Source: Pseudomonas deceptionensis
GTDB taxonomy: Bacteria; Pseudomonadota; Gammaproteobacteria; Pseudomonadales; Pseudomonadaceae
NCBI RefSeq assembly: GCF_900106095.1
Contig: NZ_FNUD01000002.1
Span: forward strand, 1,137,501-1,201,500
Length of the DNA: 64,000 nt
Direction of reading: 5' to 3'
This document shows positions 18,236 to 26,732 of this stretch, one piece after another; the stretch's first letter is position 1, and each line of letters begins with the position of its first letter. The position numbers and the translations under genes were made by a program. The notes under the pieces are model-generated. The model searched no databases. It saw only the letters and a program-made list of their open reading frames with translations, and was not told where the DNA came from.

Positions 18236-19477
18236 TCAGATCCAGGAATGCCGGGCGGGCAGAGTCCCGTTGAGGCGGTAAGCGCCGATGGCGTAGTACT
18301 TCCAGCGCACCGGGTCGTGCAGGGTATGCACCCGGGCGTTGCGCCAGTGGCGATCGAGGTTGAACTCGGCGAGGCTGGCGCGACTGCCGGCCAGCTCGAA
18401 GAGTTTTTCGCTGGCCAGCAACGACAGCTCTGTGCTCAACACCTTGGCTTCGGCCACGGCAATCGAAGCCCGGGCAGCGGCAGGCGCGTCAATCGGTGCG
18501 GCGCTGACCTCATCGAGCACTCGGCCGGCCTTGCGCAGCAGAACTTCAGCTGCGTGCAGTTCAATGCTCAACTTGCCGATGTCGGCGATCACGTAGGGGT
18601 CGTCGCTGTTGCGCTCAACCTTGGCGTCGACCCAGGGGCGGGAGCGTTCACGCACAAAACTGATGGTGTCGGTGATGGCGGCTCGGGCGATGCCCAGGTC
18701 GATGGCGGCCTGGATCAGCTGCGACACGGCGCCTTGAATATTCGGGGAGTCGTTGAGGCGCCAGTTTTCGACCACCAGCTCGGCTTCAACCTGCACGTTG
18801 TTGAGCAATACGGTGCCGCTGGAGGTGGTGCGCTGACCAAAGCCTGACCAGTCATCCACCACGCGCAGGCCCGGCGTGCCACGCCGGACAAAGGCAATCA
18901 CCTGCTTGCCGTCGTCATTGAGTGCCTTGACCGCGATCCAGTGGGCAAACAGTGCGCCGGTGGAGTAAAACTTCTGACCGTTGATGATGAAATCATCACC
19001 CTCAGCCGTAATGCGAGCCTTCAGCTCCAGAGTGTTTTTACTGCCGCGCTCGGGCCCGGCATTGGCGATGCGCCAACCTTGCAGCACGCTGGTGAACAGT
19101 TGCTCTTTTTGCGTGTGCGTCGCGGTGTTCGCAATCAGGCTGAGCAGGCCCACCTGGTTTTGCGGGATCTGCCCCAGCGCCGGGTCGGCGGCCGAGATGA
19201 TGGCGAACACTTCAGCCAAGGTGACAAAAGACACCTGCGGCCCGCCAAATTCACGGGGAATGGAAATACTGCCCAGCCCGCTACGGGTGAATGCTTCGAT
19301 ATGTGACCACGGCAGCTTGCGTTGCCGGTCGCGCTTGGCCGCATGCTCAAGGGCGCTGGCAGCCAGTGTGCGGGCGGCTTCAAGGGCTTCGTTATCGGTG
19401 CGCAGAACATGCGCTGCCAATAACAGAGGCGCTACATCCTGGTCGCTTTGCAGGTGTGCATTGGCCAAGTCAGACAT
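18236..19477 (-). CDS. SfnB-family sulfur acquisition oxidoreductase (first copy)
   Basis: The 413-residue product is the first gene of the sulfur operon. AAGGAG lies just upstream of the ATG at 19477. The acyl-CoA-dehydrogenase-like fold is shown by GQIPQNQVGLLSLI, INGQKFYSTGALFAHWIAVK and VVDDWSGFGQRTTSSGTV, and by the terminal HWRNARVHTLHDPVRWKYYA. Such enzymes use reduced flavin to oxygenate organosulfur compounds, and SfnB is linked to dimethyl sulfone use in P. putida. All six genes to metI read in the same direction with tiny gaps except before metQ, which suggests one sulfur-starvation operon. Confidence 0.88.
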   Translation of the reverse strand: MSDLANAHLQSDQDVAPLLLAAHVLRTDNEALEAARTLAASALEHAAKRDRQRKLPWSHIEAFTRSGLGSISIPREFGGPQVSFVTLAEVFAIISAADPALGQIPQNQVGLLSLIANTATHTQKEQLFTSVLQGWRIANAGPERGSKNTLELKARITAEGDDFIINGQKFYSTGALFAHWIAVKALNDDGKQVIAFVRRGTPGLRVVDDWSGFGQRTTSSGTVLLNNVQVEAELVVENWRLNDSPNIQGAVSQLIQAAIDLGIARAAITDTISFVRERSRPWVDAKVERNSDDPYVIADIGKLSIELHAAEVLLRKAGRVLDEVSAAPIDAPAAARASIAVAEAKVLSTELSLLASEKLFELAGSRASLAEFNLDRHWRNARVHTLHDPVRWKYYAIGAYRLNGTLPARHSWI

Positions 19478-19691
19478 CAGTGCCGCTCCTTGGCTGCACG
19501 CAATGCCCTGGGGCCAGGGTGATTGTGTTACTGACCATACCTACCTCGCATCTCGTTTTGGAGCGCCGCTTGAGCGGCGCGAATAACAGCAGAGAGTCCG
19601 GTGGTCCGGTGCATATACCCTAATCGAGTATAAAAATTAAAAGAACTAACTTTTAGGAATATGTATAGAAGATTCCAACGAGCCCCCAGGC
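19478..19691 (-). promoter_or_regulatory. Probable promoter region of the sulfur operon
   Basis: The gap before the first SfnB gene has an AT-rich block at 19620-19680. On the minus strand it reads CATATTCCTAAAAGTTAG then TTTTAATTTTTATACTC, unlike the GC-rich flanks. Such blocks are usual for CysB-dependent sulfur-starvation promoters in Pseudomonas. I cannot assign exact boxes, and no correctly spaced sigma-54 site is present. Confidence 0.4.
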
Positions 19692-20456
19692 CTAGTTGCG
19701 CCAGTTGGGCCGTGGTTCTGCAGCGCGAAGCACCTCGCGGGGGGAGGGATTGATATAGCGCTTCGGGGCACCCACTTTGAGTGTGCGTGCCGGTGCCCAG
19801 CGTGAATTGTTGCCTACCCGATCAATCACGCAGTAGGTGACTTCCAGTTTGGGGTCTTCACCGGCTTCCTGAATGATGTGCGCAGGGATGAAGATGCTGA
19901 CGGGCTGGTCGATATCGGCCTTGCGCAGTTTGGGCAAATCCAGCCGCACATCCCCCCAGAGCAGGGTGATTGCATCTTCGCAGGCCATGTTTCGATAAGG
20001 TTCGATGATCACGGGAACGCCGCGCTTCATCTGCCCGGGGTTAACCCCGTAACGCAGGATGGGTTCCGGAATCATGAGCGGGGCGAGCCCCTGGTTTTCG
20101 TCACCGATGGCCTCGCCACCGGGGCAATCAAGTTTGATAAACACTTTAAGTTGCGCAGAGAGCGCGGGGCTACTGCCGATATGCATGACCCGGTAATAAA
20201 GGCGTGCCGTACCGTTTTGAATAAAACTGTGCGGTACTCTTAATGAAACAGGTCGGCCAATATCCGCCTTGTGAAGTTGTTGTGAGGTGACATAGCAACC
20301 GTCCCAGAATAATTCGATCAGGTCGCCCTCTTCCATATTGTTATAAGGCGTTATTGTAATAAGCAGTTGTTCGGCCGCGCGGGCACAAATAGTGTTTTTG
20401 TCCGGGTTTGAAAGTGCAGGAGGCGGCAGTTTGTTGAGGCATGTGGTGAAGGGCAT
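19692..20456 (-). CDS. Orphan protein with two related Ig-like repeats
   Basis: This 254-residue protein has no signal peptide and no family that I recognise by name. It contains two copies of a domain of about 80 residues. The first (about 35-108) has PYNNMEEGDLIELFWDG, KADIGRPVSL and YYRVMHIGSS; the second (about 155-235) has PYRNMACEDAITLLWGD, KADIDQPVSI and TYCVIDRVGNNS. The pattern of an acidic turn, a W-G/D strand and an R-V-G-N-x-S ending resembles the Ig-like repeats of large Pseudomonas surface or toxin-associated proteins. AAAGGA lies ahead of the ATG. An AT-rich gap of over 500 bases lies upstream, so it looks like an inserted gene. Confidence 0.72.
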   Translation of the reverse strand: MPFTTCLNKLPPPALSNPDKNTICARAAEQLLITITPYNNMEEGDLIELFWDGCYVTSQQLHKADIGRPVSLRVPHSFIQNGTARLYYRVMHIGSSPALSAQLKVFIKLDCPGGEAIGDENQGLAPLMIPEPILRYGVNPGQMKRGVPVIIEPYRNMACEDAITLLWGDVRLDLPKLRKADIDQPVSIFIPAHIIQEAGEDPKLEVTYCVIDRVGNNSRWAPARTLKVGAPKRYINPSPREVLRAAEPRPNWRN

Positions 20457-21015
20457 ATATAAAAGATTCCTTTCTGGCGTACAAGGGAACGGTGCTCGCC
20501 TGAACAGGCCGGTTTTTCGGCTTTTCAGCAGAGTGGTGCGGCAGCCGTCATGATTTTTATCTTCGGGCTGGAGCGACTTGTTTTTATTAGATAAGAGGCT
20601 GGGGGGATGAGTGTCAAGGACGAGAGGCGTTAATATGGATGTCTTTAGTTTATTCGGAAAGTTCCTACTGGCAGAGCGCTGAACAGTATCCTGAGTGTAC
20701 TGTTCGTAATGAAATTATGAATAAGGGTTTTATAAGATATTGTAGGGTCTTGGCTGTTTGATATAAGTAAGTAATAGGCTGAATTTAGCGACTGGCGTTA
20801 AAGATGTATCCTACATGTGTGATTATAGTCCCAGGCTGCTTTTTATCGCTGGACTACACTGCTAGTTCAATCGAGTTGGGCCAGTGCCCTGACGATTTTT
20901 TTGTGCATTTACCATTTCTTTCACACGGTATTTGCATAATCACTGCGTGCGGGGCAGTCGGTTTGCCCGCTTTGTGATATTTAGACGTAGCCAAATTTCT
21001 CGGAAGACCATTCAA
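20457..21015 (+). other. AT-rich intergenic region between divergent genes
   Basis: This 559-base gap carries the promoters of the two-repeat protein (minus) and the first SdiA-regulated protein (plus). Long parts, such as 20590-20830, are markedly AT-rich for this genome (AATTATGAATAAGGG, TAAGTAATAGGCTG). I find no gene, REP or terminator in it. Composition and the orphan neighbour suggest an acquired segment or a much-eroded gene. Confidence 0.45.
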
Positions 21016-21948
21016 ATGGCCATAGACCCTCAGTTGACTCCGCCTGCCCGCCGCCGACCGCGCTTTAACTTGCGCTGGTACCACTGGCTTCTGCTTCTTG
21101 GCGCAGCGCTTTATACATTAGCGTCAGCCATGCATTGGGATGACCGCGGTGCATTGTGGGTGCTGGAGCGGTTTGAGAGCCCGACAGAGCAGAATGAAAG
21201 TGTGTGGTTGCCCGACTATACGGCGGTGATTGATGCCAAGCCGTTGCCGGGGATGGAAAAGGACGAAGCCTCGGATCTGGCTTACAGCCCTTTGAGCAAA
21301 ACGCTGTTTTCGGTGATGGGTAAAAACCCGTTTCTGGTGGAACTGAGCCTCGACGGTGATGTACTGCGCAAAATTCCGCTGGTGGGCTGGAGCAACCCGG
21401 AAGGTCTGACGGTGATGGAGAACGGCCTGCTGGCCATTGTCGATGAGCGTGAGCATTTGCTGACCATCATCAAGGTCGATGCGGACACCAAAAGCCTGAA
21501 TATTGCCGACTTCCCCAAGTACGACCTGGGCCCTTCGAAAAACCAGAACAAGGCCTTTGAGGCTATTGCCTGGGACCCGCGTCGCCAGCAGCTGTTGCTG
21601 GGTGAAGAGCGCCCGCCGCAGTTGTTTGTATGGAAAAGCGATGGCGGCCAGGTACTCACCGGTAGCAAGCAGAAAGTCCCAAGCGATGAGCTGGACCTGC
21701 GCAACCTCTCGGCCCTCAGCGTTGACCCTCGCACCGGTCATACACTGGTGCTGTCGGCCGATTCGCACATGCTTCTGGAGCTCGATGAACTGGGCGAGCA
21801 AGTCAGTTTCATGACCTTGCTCGGCGGTTTCAACGGCCTGAAAAAGACTATTCCCCGGGCTGAAGGGGTCGCGATCGATGAGAACGGTACGCTCTATATG
21901 GTGAGCGAGCCGAACCTGTTTTATCGCTTCGAGAAGAAGGCCCCGTAA
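21016..21948 (+). CDS. SdiA-regulated (YjiK) family protein, first copy
   Basis: From ATG 21016 the product is 310 residues. A basic N terminus (RRRPRFNLRW) and one membrane helix (YHWLLLLGAALYTLASAM, about residues 20-40) put the remainder in the periplasm. That domain has the beta-propeller-like repeats of the SdiA-regulated family: DLAYSPLSKTLFSVMGKNP, VELSLDGDVLRKIPLVGW, VDEREHLLTI and AEGVAIDENGTLYMVSEPN. The family is named after an E. coli quorum-sensing-regulated gene, and no biochemical role is established. A paralogue follows about 100 bases downstream. Confidence 0.85.
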   Translation: MAIDPQLTPPARRRPRFNLRWYHWLLLLGAALYTLASAMHWDDRGALWVLERFESPTEQNESVWLPDYTAVIDAKPLPGMEKDEASDLAYSPLSKTLFSVMGKNPFLVELSLDGDVLRKIPLVGWSNPEGLTVMENGLLAIVDEREHLLTIIKVDADTKSLNIADFPKYDLGPSKNQNKAFEAIAWDPRRQQLLLGEERPPQLFVWKSDGGQVLTGSKQKVPSDELDLRNLSALSVDPRTGHTLVLSADSHMLLELDELGEQVSFMTLLGGFNGLKKTIPRAEGVAIDENGTLYMVSEPNLFYRFEKKAP

Positions 21949-22050
21949 CCTGCCTTTTTTCGTGAAAGACACACTGTGTATTGAGGTTTAAGGTTGAGTT
22001 CAGGCAATAGTGGTATTTCTCCTGCCTGATCTATCCAGAGTTTGACCTCA

Positions 22051-22959
22051 ATGCGCCGTGTCAGCCGTTCTACCGTTCTTGTTCTTGGTGTAACGCTGGT
22101 GGCCCTTGCGGCCGCCGGTTTTGCTGCGCAGCACTTTCGCCTGTTCGAACGTACCTGGTTTCAGGCCAGCCAACTGTGGCAGACCACCGATCCTGCATCG
22201 ATCAATCTGGATCAATACCAGGCCGTGCTGCAAGGCAAGGCGATTGAGGGGCTTGAGGACGATGTTTCTGCACTGACCTACGATCCGCTGCGCAAAAGCC
22301 TGTTTACCGTGACCAACAAAAAAGCCGAGCTGATAGAGCTGTCCCTCGATGGGCGGGTCTTGCGGCGTATTGCGTTGGTCGGCTTTGGCGATGCCGAGGC
22401 AGTTGAGTTTATTGGCGAAAACACCTACGTCATTACCGATGAGCGTCAACAGCGTCTGATCAAGGTGACGATCGAAGACAGCACCCGGGTGCTGGATGCC
22501 AAGGATGCGGAGCAATTGACGCTGGGGATCAATCAGTCGGGTAACAAGGGCTTTGAGGGCCTGGCCTACGACTCTGTCGGCAAGCGTCTGTTTGTGGCGA
22601 AGGAGCGCGACCCGATGCTGATCTATGAAGTGCGCGGGTTCCCTCAGGCTAATCCCCAGCAACCTTACGCCACCCATGTGGTGACCAACCCGCGACGTGA
22701 CGCGCGATTGTTTGTACGGGATTTGTCGAGCTTGCAGTTTGACGAACGCACCGGGCATTTACTGGCGCTATCGGATGAGTCCAGGTTGTTGCTGGAGCTG
22801 GATCTTGAAGGGCGACCCATCAGTGTGTTGTCGCTGAAAAAGGGGCGCCATGGCCTGAAGAAATCAGTGCCGCAGGCAGAAGGTGTCGCGATGGACGGCG
22901 AGGGGACGTTGTACGTGGTGAGTGAGCCGAATCTGTTTTATGTGTTCAAAAAACCCTGA
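22051..22959 (+). CDS. SdiA-regulated (YjiK) family protein, second copy
   Basis: The 302-residue product starts at ATG 22051 (MRRVSRSTVLVLGVTLVALA), which gives an N-terminal anchor helix (about residues 8-27) and a periplasmic SdiA-regulated domain. Shared landmarks with the preceding gene are ALTYDPLRKSLFTVTNKK, IELSLDGRVLRRIALVGF, VITDERQQRLI and AEGVAMDGEGTLYVVSEPN. It differs by an insertion of roughly ten residues before the RDLSSL segment (FPQANPQQPYATHVV). The two genes are a tandem duplication that has diverged well beyond near-identity. A REP element begins three bases after the stop. Confidence 0.85.
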   Translation: MRRVSRSTVLVLGVTLVALAAAGFAAQHFRLFERTWFQASQLWQTTDPASINLDQYQAVLQGKAIEGLEDDVSALTYDPLRKSLFTVTNKKAELIELSLDGRVLRRIALVGFGDAEAVEFIGENTYVITDERQQRLIKVTIEDSTRVLDAKDAEQLTLGINQSGNKGFEGLAYDSVGKRLFVAKERDPMLIYEVRGFPQANPQQPYATHVVTNPRRDARLFVRDLSSLQFDERTGHLLALSDESRLLLELDLEGRPISVLSLKKGRHGLKKSVPQAEGVAMDGEGTLYVVSEPNLFYVFKKP

Positions 22960-22961
22960 TT

Positions 22962-23072
22962 TGTAGCCGCTGCCGCAGGCTGCGATGGGTTTGGTGCGCC
23001 ACTGCGACGCAGCGACCCTGCTTAAAAGCGAAGGCCCTGCGGTCCTTATCGCAGCCTGCGGCAGCGGCTACA
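22962..23072. repeat. REP palindrome, GTAGCCGCTG type
   Basis: TGTAGCCGCTGCCGCAGGCT and its complement AGCCTGCGGCAGCGGCTACA close a 111-base element between convergent genes, three bases from the plus-strand stop and nine from the end of rpiA. Confidence 0.88.
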
Positions 23073-23081
23073 GGTTTTCAG

Positions 23082-23753
23082 TTACTTGCTCAGGGTTTTC
23101 ACGCCTTCTGGCGTACCCAGCAACAGCAGGTCAGCCGGACGGGCGGCGAACAGGCCATTGGTCACGACGCCGACAATGGCGTTGATCTGACGCTCCAGCT
23201 CAACCGGGTTGGTGATCTGCATGTTGAATACGTCGATGATGATGTTGCCGTTGTCGGTCACCACGCCTTCGCGGTAAACCGGGTCGCCGCCCAGCTTGAC
23301 CAGTTCGCGGGCCACATGGCTGCGGGCCATCGGGATCACCTCAACCGGCAGCGGGAACGCACCCAGCACCGGTACCAGCTTGCTGGCGTCGGCGATGCAG
23401 ATAAAGGTCTTGGCCACGGCTGCCACGATCTTCTCGCGGGTCAGGGCTGCGCCACCGCCCTTGATCAGGTTCAGGTTTTCGTCGCTCTCATCAGCGCCAT
23501 CAACGTAGAACTCCAGGTCGCTGACCGTGTTCAGCTCATACACCGGAATGCCGTGGCCCTTGAGGCGGGCGGCAGTGGCTTCGGAACTGGCCACGGCGCC
23601 GTCGAAGGCACCCTTGTGCTGGGCCAGGGCGTCGATAAAGCAGTTGGCCGTAGAGCCGGTGCCGACCCCGACAATGCTCTTGTCATCCAGTTTTGGAAGG
23701 ATGAAGTCGACAGCAGCCTGGGCTACGGCCTGTTTGAGTTGGTCCTGGGTCAT
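23082..23753 (-). CDS. rpiA: Ribose-5-phosphate isomerase A
   Basis: The start at ATG 23753 ([18 protein letters not shown]) gives 223 residues, the standard RpiA length. Family motifs are [15 protein letters not shown] (phosphate loop), [11 protein letters not shown], the catalytic DGADE and [14 protein letters not shown]. RpiA interconverts ribose 5-phosphate and ribulose 5-phosphate in the non-oxidative pentose phosphate pathway in the cytoplasm. It is divergent from ilvA, with a gap of 142 bases between the two starts. Confidence 0.97.
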   Translation of the reverse strand: MTQDQLKQAVAQAAVDFILPKLDDKSIVGVGTGSTANCFIDALAQHKGAFDGAVASSEATAARLKGHGIPVYELNTVSDLEFYVDGADESDENLNLIKGGGAALTREKIVAAVAKTFICIADASKLVPVLGAFPLPVEVIPMARSHVARELVKLGGDPVYREGVVTDNGNIIIDVFNMQITNPVELERQINAIVGVVTNGLFAARPADLLLLGTPEGVKTLSK

Positions 23754-23895
23754 GGGGGCTCCGGGGCGGGAAGGGTAAACAGAAGGGCCGCGAGTATAAC
23801 CCAAGGCTGTAAAACCTTTGGAATCGTATGGTCGCCCGCGCAAACGCTGGGGTAGACTCCTTGGTCCCTGCCAACCCGCTCAGTGAAGCTTTCCG

Positions 23896-25413
23896 ATGCT
23901 CGAACAGTACGTTAAGAAGATCCTCACCTCGCGCGTTTATGACGTTGCCGTAGAAACCCCATTGCAGCCGGCCAATCAGTTGACCGCACGGCTGGGCAAC
24001 CAGATTTTGCTCAAGCGCGAAGATTTGCAGCCGGTGTACTCGTTCAAGATTCGCGGCGCGTATAACAAGCTTATGCACCTGAGCGATGCCGAGCGGGCCT
24101 GTGGCGTGGTCACGGCGTCGGCGGGCAATCACGCCCAGGGCCTGGCCCTGGCGGCCAAGGTGCTGGGCGTCAAAGCCACCATCGTGATGCCCAAAACCAC
24201 CCCCGAGATCAAGGTTGAAGGCGTGCGTTCCCGTGGCGGCATTGTGGTGCTGCACGGCGATTCCTTTCCGGAAGCCCTTGCCTACTCGCTGCTGCTGGTT
24301 GAGAAAGAAGGCTACGTCTACGTTCATCCCTACGATGACCCGCACACCATTGCCGGGCAGGGCACCGTGGCGATGGAAATTCTGCGCCAGCATCCGGCGC
24401 CGCTGGATGCGATCTTCGTACCGGTGGGCGGTGGCGGGCTGATTGCAGGGATCGCGGCGTACGTGAAATACCTGCGCCCGGACATCAAGATCATTGGTGT
24501 CGAGCCCGATGACTCCAACTGTCTGCAAGCCGCGATGGCCGCCGGCGAGCGCGTGGTGTTGCCAGCCGTGGGCATCTTCGCCGACGGCGTGGCCGTGGCA
24601 CAGATTGGCCAGCACACCTTCGATATCTGCAAAGACTATGTGGATGAAGTGATCACCGTCAGTACTGACGAGATCTGTGCAGCAATCAAGGATATCTTCG
24701 ACGATACCCGCTCGATCACCGAACCTGCCGGTGCTTTGGGCGTGGCCGGGATCAAGAAGTACGTTGAGCAGCGCGGCGTTCGCGGCCAGACCCTGGTAGC
24801 GATCGATTCCGGGGCCAACGTCAACTTTGACCGCTTGCGCCATGTGGCCGAGCGCGCCGAGCTGGGTGAAGGCCGTGAAGCCATCATCGCAGTGACCATC
24901 CCTGAGGTGCCGGGCAGTTTCAAGGCGTTCTGTCAGGCCATCGGCAAGCGTCAGATCACCGAATTCAACTACCGCTACCACACCGGCAGCGAAGCGCACA
25001 TTTTTGTCGGCGTGCAGACTCACCCCGAGAACGACCCGCGCCGTGCGCTGCTGGCCAGCCTGGCAGAGCAGGGCTTTCCGGTGGTCGACCTGACCGAGAA
25101 CGAGCTGGCCAAGCTGCATATCCGGCACATGGTGGGCGGGCACGCGGCCAAGGTCAGTGATGAGCTGTTGTTCCGTTTCGAGTTTCCGGAGCGCCCGGGG
25201 GCGCTGTTCAACTTCCTTAACAAACTGGGTGGGCGCTGGAACATTTCGATGTTCCATTACCGTAACCATGGCGCGGCCGATGGCCGTGTAATGGCCGGAC
25301 TGCAAGTGCCTGCCGATGAGCGTCATCTGGTGCCGGCCGCGTTGGCTGAAATCGGCTACCCGTATTGGGATGAAAGTGATAACCCGGCCTATCAGCTGTT
25401 TCTTGGCCGATAG
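23896..25413 (+). CDS. ilvA: Threonine dehydratase, biosynthetic
   Basis: The 505-residue enzyme has the PLP-binding Lys51 in VYSFKIRGAYNK, the phosphate-binding glycine loop VGGGGLIAG, and SAGNHAQG. Two ACT-like regulatory modules follow (from about residue 330: VTIPEVPGSFKAF and FEFPERPGALFNFL). Having both modules marks the isoleucine-inhibited biosynthetic form rather than the short catabolic one. The reaction deaminates threonine to 2-oxobutanoate, the first step to isoleucine; ilvD of the same pathway lies at 48.6-50.5 kb. A small DUF2269 gene follows after 37 bases. Confidence 0.97.
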   Translation: MLEQYVKKILTSRVYDVAVETPLQPANQLTARLGNQILLKREDLQPVYSFKIRGAYNKLMHLSDAERACGVVTASAGNHAQGLALAAKVLGVKATIVMPKTTPEIKVEGVRSRGGIVVLHGDSFPEALAYSLLLVEKEGYVYVHPYDDPHTIAGQGTVAMEILRQHPAPLDAIFVPVGGGGLIAGIAAYVKYLRPDIKIIGVEPDDSNCLQAAMAAGERVVLPAVGIFADGVAVAQIGQHTFDICKDYVDEVITVSTDEICAAIKDIFDDTRSITEPAGALGVAGIKKYVEQRGVRGQTLVAIDSGANVNFDRLRHVAERAELGEGREAIIAVTIPEVPGSFKAFCQAIGKRQITEFNYRYHTGSEAHIFVGVQTHPENDPRRALLASLAEQGFPVVDLTENELAKLHIRHMVGGHAAKVSDELLFRFEFPERPGALFNFLNKLGGRWNISMFHYRNHGAADGRVMAGLQVPADERHLVPAALAEIGYPYWDESDNPAYQLFLGR

Positions 25414-25450
25414 CCGCTACGCTGAGTGAACGGCTCAAGGGATTAATCAA

Positions 25451-25879
25451 ATGGAAACGTTCACGGCGTTAAAACTGCTGCATGGCGTGTCGACACTGCT
25501 GTTGTTTGTCAGCGCCATTGCCTTGCTGGTTGTGGTGATCCGTCGTTGGCGGGCAGGGGATAAAAACCTGTCGGGCGGGGTGGTGCAGCGGCCATGGAGT
25601 TTTGTATGGGCGTTGATGGGGCTGTGTTTGCTGGCGTTGCCGGTCAGTGGCTGGTTTCTGGTGCACCTGGCCGGCTGGCCGCAGAGCCAGTTGTGGCTAT
25701 TGGCGGGCAGCTGTTTGTATCTGGTTGGCAGCCTGAGCTGGGTGTGGCTGGTGGTGCGCCTTAATCGCCTGCGGTTGGGGCGAATGGCCAGGTATCCGTG
25801 GTTTACGCTGGTGTTGGCGGTTTTTACGGCGGTCTGCTTTATCGCGATTGCAGGGCTGATGGGCGCCAAGCCGGTGTAA
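25451..25879 (+). CDS. DUF2269 family membrane protein
   Basis: This 142-residue protein has four predicted membrane helices: about residues 8-30, 50-72, 80-102 and 118-138. LPVSGWFLVHLAGWPQSQLW matches the DUF2269 core as I know it, and the first helix carries KLLHGVSTLLLF, with a histidine typical of the family. Function is unknown; a haem- or oxidase-assembly role has been suggested for relatives, but nothing here supports it directly. It follows ilvA closely and is terminated by a long hairpin. Confidence 0.75.
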   Translation: METFTALKLLHGVSTLLLFVSAIALLVVVIRRWRAGDKNLSGGVVQRPWSFVWALMGLCLLALPVSGWFLVHLAGWPQSQLWLLAGSCLYLVGSLSWVWLVVRLNRLRLGRMARYPWFTLVLAVFTAVCFIAIAGLMGAKPV

Positions 25880-25885
25880 CGCTTG

Positions 25886-25926
25886 CCCTCACCATGCCTC
25901 TCCCTTTGTGAGAGGCATGGTGAGGG
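25886..25926. terminator. Long hairpin between convergent genes, probable bidirectional terminator
   Basis: CCCTCACCATGCCTCTC and GAGAGGCATGGTGAGGG form a perfect 17-pair stem with a seven-base loop. It fills the gap between the DUF2269 gene and the convergent HAD phosphatase gene. It belongs to the CCCTCTCCC repeat class also seen at 40336 and 45621. Confidence 0.65.
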
Positions 25927-25932
25927 GCTCTT

Positions 25933-26589
25933 TCAGTCGCGCAGTGAAATCACCGGCCAGCCACGCTTGAGCGCTTCAGCCCGCAGGTTTTCATCCGGAT
26001 CGACCGCCACCGGGTGGTCAACTTGCTCCAGCAGCGGCAAATCGTTCATCGAGTCGCTGTAGAAGTAGCTGTCTTCAAGGCTGTAGCCGTTTTCTTCAAT
26101 CCATCGGTTCAAGCGCGTGACCTTGCCTTCACGGAAGCACGGCACGTCGGTGCTGCGGCCGGTGTAGCGGCCATCGACGACTTCGCATTCGGTGGCAATC
26201 AGGTGCTCCACGCCGAGTTTTTTGGCAATGGGGGCCGTGACCACACGGTTGGTGGCGGTGATAACCACCAGCGTGTCGCCCGCTTCGCGGTGTTTGGCCA
26301 GCAGGGCCAGGGCCTTGGGCAGCATTAACGGTTCGATGCAGTCGCGCATGAATTCGCGGTGCCACTGATCCAGTTGCGCCATGTCATGGCGGCCAAAGAT
26401 TTCCATGCTGAAGTTCAGATAGGCAGCGTTATCGAGCTTGCCGGCCAGGTAATCCTGGTAGAACGCGTCGTTGCGCGCCTTGTACGCGTCGCCGTCGAGA
26501 ATGCCCCGTTGGCACAGGTAATCGCCCCAGGCGTGATCGCTGTCACCGCCCAGAAGGGTGTTGTCCAAGTCGAATAAAGCCAGACGCAT
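25933..26589 (-). CDS. HAD-IB family phosphatase, SerB-like
   Basis: From ATG 26589 the product is 218 residues. The HAD motifs are complete: motif [13 protein letters not shown] near the N terminus, motif II VITATN, motif III Lys in FREGKVTRL, and motif [14 protein letters not shown]. The helical cap between motifs I and II (about 20-90) fits subfamily IB, which contains phosphoserine phosphatase and relatives. The substrate is not determined by sequence. It is divergent from rppH with a gap of about 140 bases. Confidence 0.87.
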   Translation of the reverse strand: MRLALFDLDNTLLGGDSDHAWGDYLCQRGILDGDAYKARNDAFYQDYLAGKLDNAAYLNFSMEIFGRHDMAQLDQWHREFMRDCIEPLMLPKALALLAKHREAGDTLVVITATNRVVTAPIAKKLGVEHLIATECEVVDGRYTGRSTDVPCFREGKVTRLNRWIEENGYSLEDSYFYSDSMNDLPLLEQVDHPVAVDPDENLRAEALKRGWPVISLRD

Positions 26590-26732
26590 TGAGGTTACCC
26601 GTTGAGTTGTCTGAGAAAAGGCCACAAGAATACGGTCTTTTAATAAGAGTGCACATAAGGCAGGAAGGCGCGTTGCTGCTTTCACAACCTTTGTGGAACA
26701 ATGCGGCGACATGCGTTTGCGAGGTTGTTGCC

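Noticed and set aside
19484..19520. Sigma-54 promoter ahead of the SfnB gene
   Set aside because: TGGCC...TTGC on the minus strand has GG and GC two bases too far apart and lies almost on the start codon; sigma-54 sites do not tolerate this spacing.
20932..21015. 28-residue N-terminal extension of the first SdiA-regulated protein
   Set aside because: It lacks a ribosome binding site and hydrophobic character; ATG 21016 gives the expected basic N terminus and anchor helix.
23683..25326. 547-codon minus-strand frame covering rpiA upstream and ilvA
   Set aside because: It overlaps the whole catalytic part of ilvA in antisense and lacks any recognisable domain.
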